The translations under genes and the position numbers were made by a program. A stretch of 64,000 bases of DNA, taken from assembly GCA_965237505.1 (NCBI GenBank), contig CBDEFR010000009.1, positions 1,240,001-1,304,000 of the forward strand, in the 5' to 3' direction. The notes under the pieces were generated by a model, which saw only the letters and a list, made by a program, of their open reading frames with translations, was not told the DNA's origin and searched no databases. This DNA comes from NVTR01 sp965237505. GTDB taxonomy: Bacteria; Pseudomonadota; Alphaproteobacteria; Rhodobacterales; Rhodobacteraceae. This document shows positions 62,882 to 64,000 of this stretch, piece after piece. Every line of letters begins with the position of its first letter. Within the stretch, counting starts at the first letter, position 1.

Positions 62882-63328
62882 TTGGTGCACACAGAAGACA
62901 TTGAACAACTTCAGGACATTGATTACCGCCTTGATGATCAGGTTGGGTTCATTTTGCGGCTGGTCAGCCAGCGCCATGCAGCGATATTTCAACGCCACGT
63001 TATCCTTGATCTGACACCAACGCAGTTTTCTGCACTGATCAGAATTTTCGAAGTTACGCAGTGTTCACAAAATCAGCTTGGACGCCTGGCCGCAATGGAC
63101 GTGGCGACGATTAAGGGCGTCGTTGACCGCCTGTACAAAAAGCGCCTTGTGATTCTTTCAGCAGACAGGTCCGACAAGCGGCGAACGCTGATCTCGCTGT
63201 CGGCAAGAGCAACCGCGCTGATCGATGATCTGCAAAAAATCGGAGCTGCAATCACCCGCGACACGCTTGAGCCTCTGAAACCGGATGAGCAGAGCATGTT
63301 GCTTGGGTTGCTTCGCAAACTTGTCTGA
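62882..63328 (+). CDS. MarR-family transcriptional regulator
   Basis: The protein (148 residues from TTG 62882, or 147 from GTG 62885) is a winged helix of the MarR type: FILRLVSQRHAAIFQRHV, LTPTQFSALIRIFEV, QLGRLAAMDVATIKGVVDRL with the recognition helix, and the wing SADRSDKRRTLISLS. MarR regulators of nicotinate genes are known (NicR/BpsR). It lies 89 bp after the DUF1185 pair and is the likely ligand-responsive repressor of the operon through the palindrome at its promoter. Confidence 0.88.
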   Translation: MVHTEDIEQLQDIDYRLDDQVGFILRLVSQRHAAIFQRHVILDLTPTQFSALIRIFEVTQCSQNQLGRLAAMDVATIKGVVDRLYKKRLVILSADRSDKRRTLISLSARATALIDDLQKIGAAITRDTLEPLKPDEQSMLLGLLRKLV

Positions 63329-63379
63329 TGCCAGCAACTTAGGCCGATGCTCAAGGTGCCGCATTGATTTTCCCGGCCA

Positions 63380-63693
63380 TTATTCGTGACAGACAAATTT
63401 CGCCGACCGCTCGGCCCCCAGATTTTCAGTGCGTTCTTTTTCCATCAACTCACTGATGCGTTTGCGGTAAACCAACGGGCCCTTGTCGATCGCGATCCGG
63501 ATCGGGCGGCGCCGGGCCGGGCGGTTTTCTTCCAGCTGGATGGCTGCAAGAATATCCTTGTCCTCGGCAAAGGCGGTTTTGAACATTTCATCCATCTTGG
63601 CCGGGGCCGCCAAAGTCAATCACCGCGGCGCAGGGTACCATCAAATTCCGAGCCCCATCCAGCCACGTACCAGGCATTCTTGACATAGCTCAT
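63380..63693 (-). pseudogene. Rieske oxygenase remnant with a large internal deletion
   Basis: The gene starts at ATG 63693 with AGGAGG upstream and reads MSYVKNAWYVAGWGSEFDG, the exact type of start seen in Rieske-type ring hydroxylase or demethylase oxygenases. After about 24 codons it hits a stop. In another frame the C-terminal end of the same family follows directly (MDEMFKTAFAEDKDILAAIQ). The Rieske and catalytic-iron domains, some 250 residues or more, are missing. It is a deletion derivative, not a functional gene. Confidence 0.75.
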
Positions 63694-63836
63694 CAGGTTC
63701 CCCTCCTGTAAAAGCCTGCAACCCGCTGTCTGTCTCGCGTCGGAATAATGGACGACATTATTGTATTTGCATCATGCCGAATGAACCGGCATTCCTGATC
63801 TGGATGCATTTGGGCGAAGTCAGGATAATGTTGAAT
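63694..63836. other. Intergenic stretch
   Basis: No gene is seen. It holds the ribosome binding site of the Rieske remnant and the sequence downstream of the tRNA gene. Confidence 0.4.
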
Positions 63837-63912
63837 TGGCGGCCCCGATAGGAGTCGAACCTATGACCTACCGCTTAGGAGGCGGTCGCTCTATCCACTG
63901 AGCTACGGGGCC
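63837..63912 (-). tRNA. tRNA-Arg (CCU anticodon)
   Basis: On the minus strand a 76-base cloverleaf is seen: acceptor GGCCCCG pairs with CGGGGCC, D-arm GCTCAGTGGATAGAGC, anticodon stem ACCGC/GCGGT around loop CTCCTAA (anticodon CCT), and T-arm with GGTTCGACTCC. The discriminator G and a genome-encoded CCA follow. It reads AGG codons. Confidence 0.96.
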
Positions 63913-64000
63913 GATTGTTAGTATCAATGGATTGGACGTGACCCTACCAATCCATGTCTCCATTGTGTCGCATTTTCTTTAGTGAGTTTCCCGCCCATCC
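63913..64000. other. Window end, nothing recognised
   Basis: No gene or clear signal is recognised. It lies upstream of the tRNA and would contain its promoter. Confidence 0.4.

Noticed and set aside
47818..63328. A composite transposon carrying the N-heterocycle operon, using IS1380-type element B as one end
   Set aside because: No second matching element lies on the far side within the window, and several unrelated genes lie between.
1..64000. CRISPR arrays, prophage, plasmid origin or rRNA genes
   Set aside because: No regularly spaced short repeats, phage structural genes, replication initiators or rRNA sequence were recognised.

Overview
The window reads as chromosomal DNA of an alphaproteobacterium, most likely Rhodobacterales (Roseobacter-like). 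The support is gene content and order: CcrM GANTC methylase, the leuS-lptE-holA run, an ftsK-lolA-xth-ribA block, a Rhodobacter-type porin, and family proteins with the DUF2125, DUF3576 and DUF4170 signatures. Family names come from recognising motifs in the translated sequence; no database search was run.

Layout. 1-23 kb is dense housekeeping DNA: an AEC transporter end, a murein hydrolase-like lipoprotein, the operon amidase/aminotransferase/ftsK/lolA, a UbiH-like hydroxylase, Trm112/LON/thioredoxin-TPR, xth, an orphan OmpR-type regulator, ribA plus an L,D-transpeptidase, yggS, a porin, DUF3576, leuS-lptE-holA and two GST-fold genes. 23.2-28.3 kb holds a frameshifted SDR gene with a nest of three insertion sequences at its start: IS4-type, entered by IS256-type, which contains IS1380-type. 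28.4-32.2 kb has DUF2125, pmbA/tldE and a CysQ-like phosphatase. 32.15-38.6 kb is a second nest: an IS5-type element exactly at the phosphatase stop codon, entered by IS1182-type and IS21-type elements, the IS21 itself entered by an intact IS256-type element. Target duplications can be read for every layer of this nest, and removing the insertions restores the IS5 transposase and istA frames exactly.

38.6-47.4 kb returns to chromosome: DUF4170 (frameshifted), a Kdo-transferase-like gene, lpxK, a DsbA-family protein, dciA, mutY (in-frame amber), alkB (frameshifted), a GYD protein, ccrM and rnhB. 47.8-49.5 kb is an intact IS1380-type element. 49.6-54.3 kb is accessory DNA: a membrane protein, small secreted proteins, a membrane-tethered protein with an OmpR-like DNA-binding domain at its C-terminus, a 133-bp duplicated tail of that gene, a GFA protein, a MITE-like inverted repeat and a VOC protein.

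54.3-63.3 kb is the most interesting block. An enamidase-like amidohydrolase lies divergent to a tightly overlapping operon: molybdenum hydroxylase (FAD subunit, then a fused 2Fe-2S/Mo subunit), a 6-hydroxynicotinate reductase homologue, a UPF0280 protein, two tandem DUF1185 (amino acid synthesis family) proteins and a MarR regulator. It looks like a reductive nicotinate or other N-heterocycle degradation module of the clostridial type, with three gene products of unknown role. A 14-bp perfect palindrome overlaps the predicted -10 box. The UPF0280 gene carries an in-frame TAG. A Rieske oxygenase remnant and tRNA-Arg(CCU) close the window.

The window has an unusual load of broken genes (SDR, DUF4170, mutY, alkB, UPF0280, Rieske oxygenase, several transposases) together with layered insertion sequences. 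That suggests a genome undergoing IS expansion and decay, although single-base indels could partly be sequencing error.
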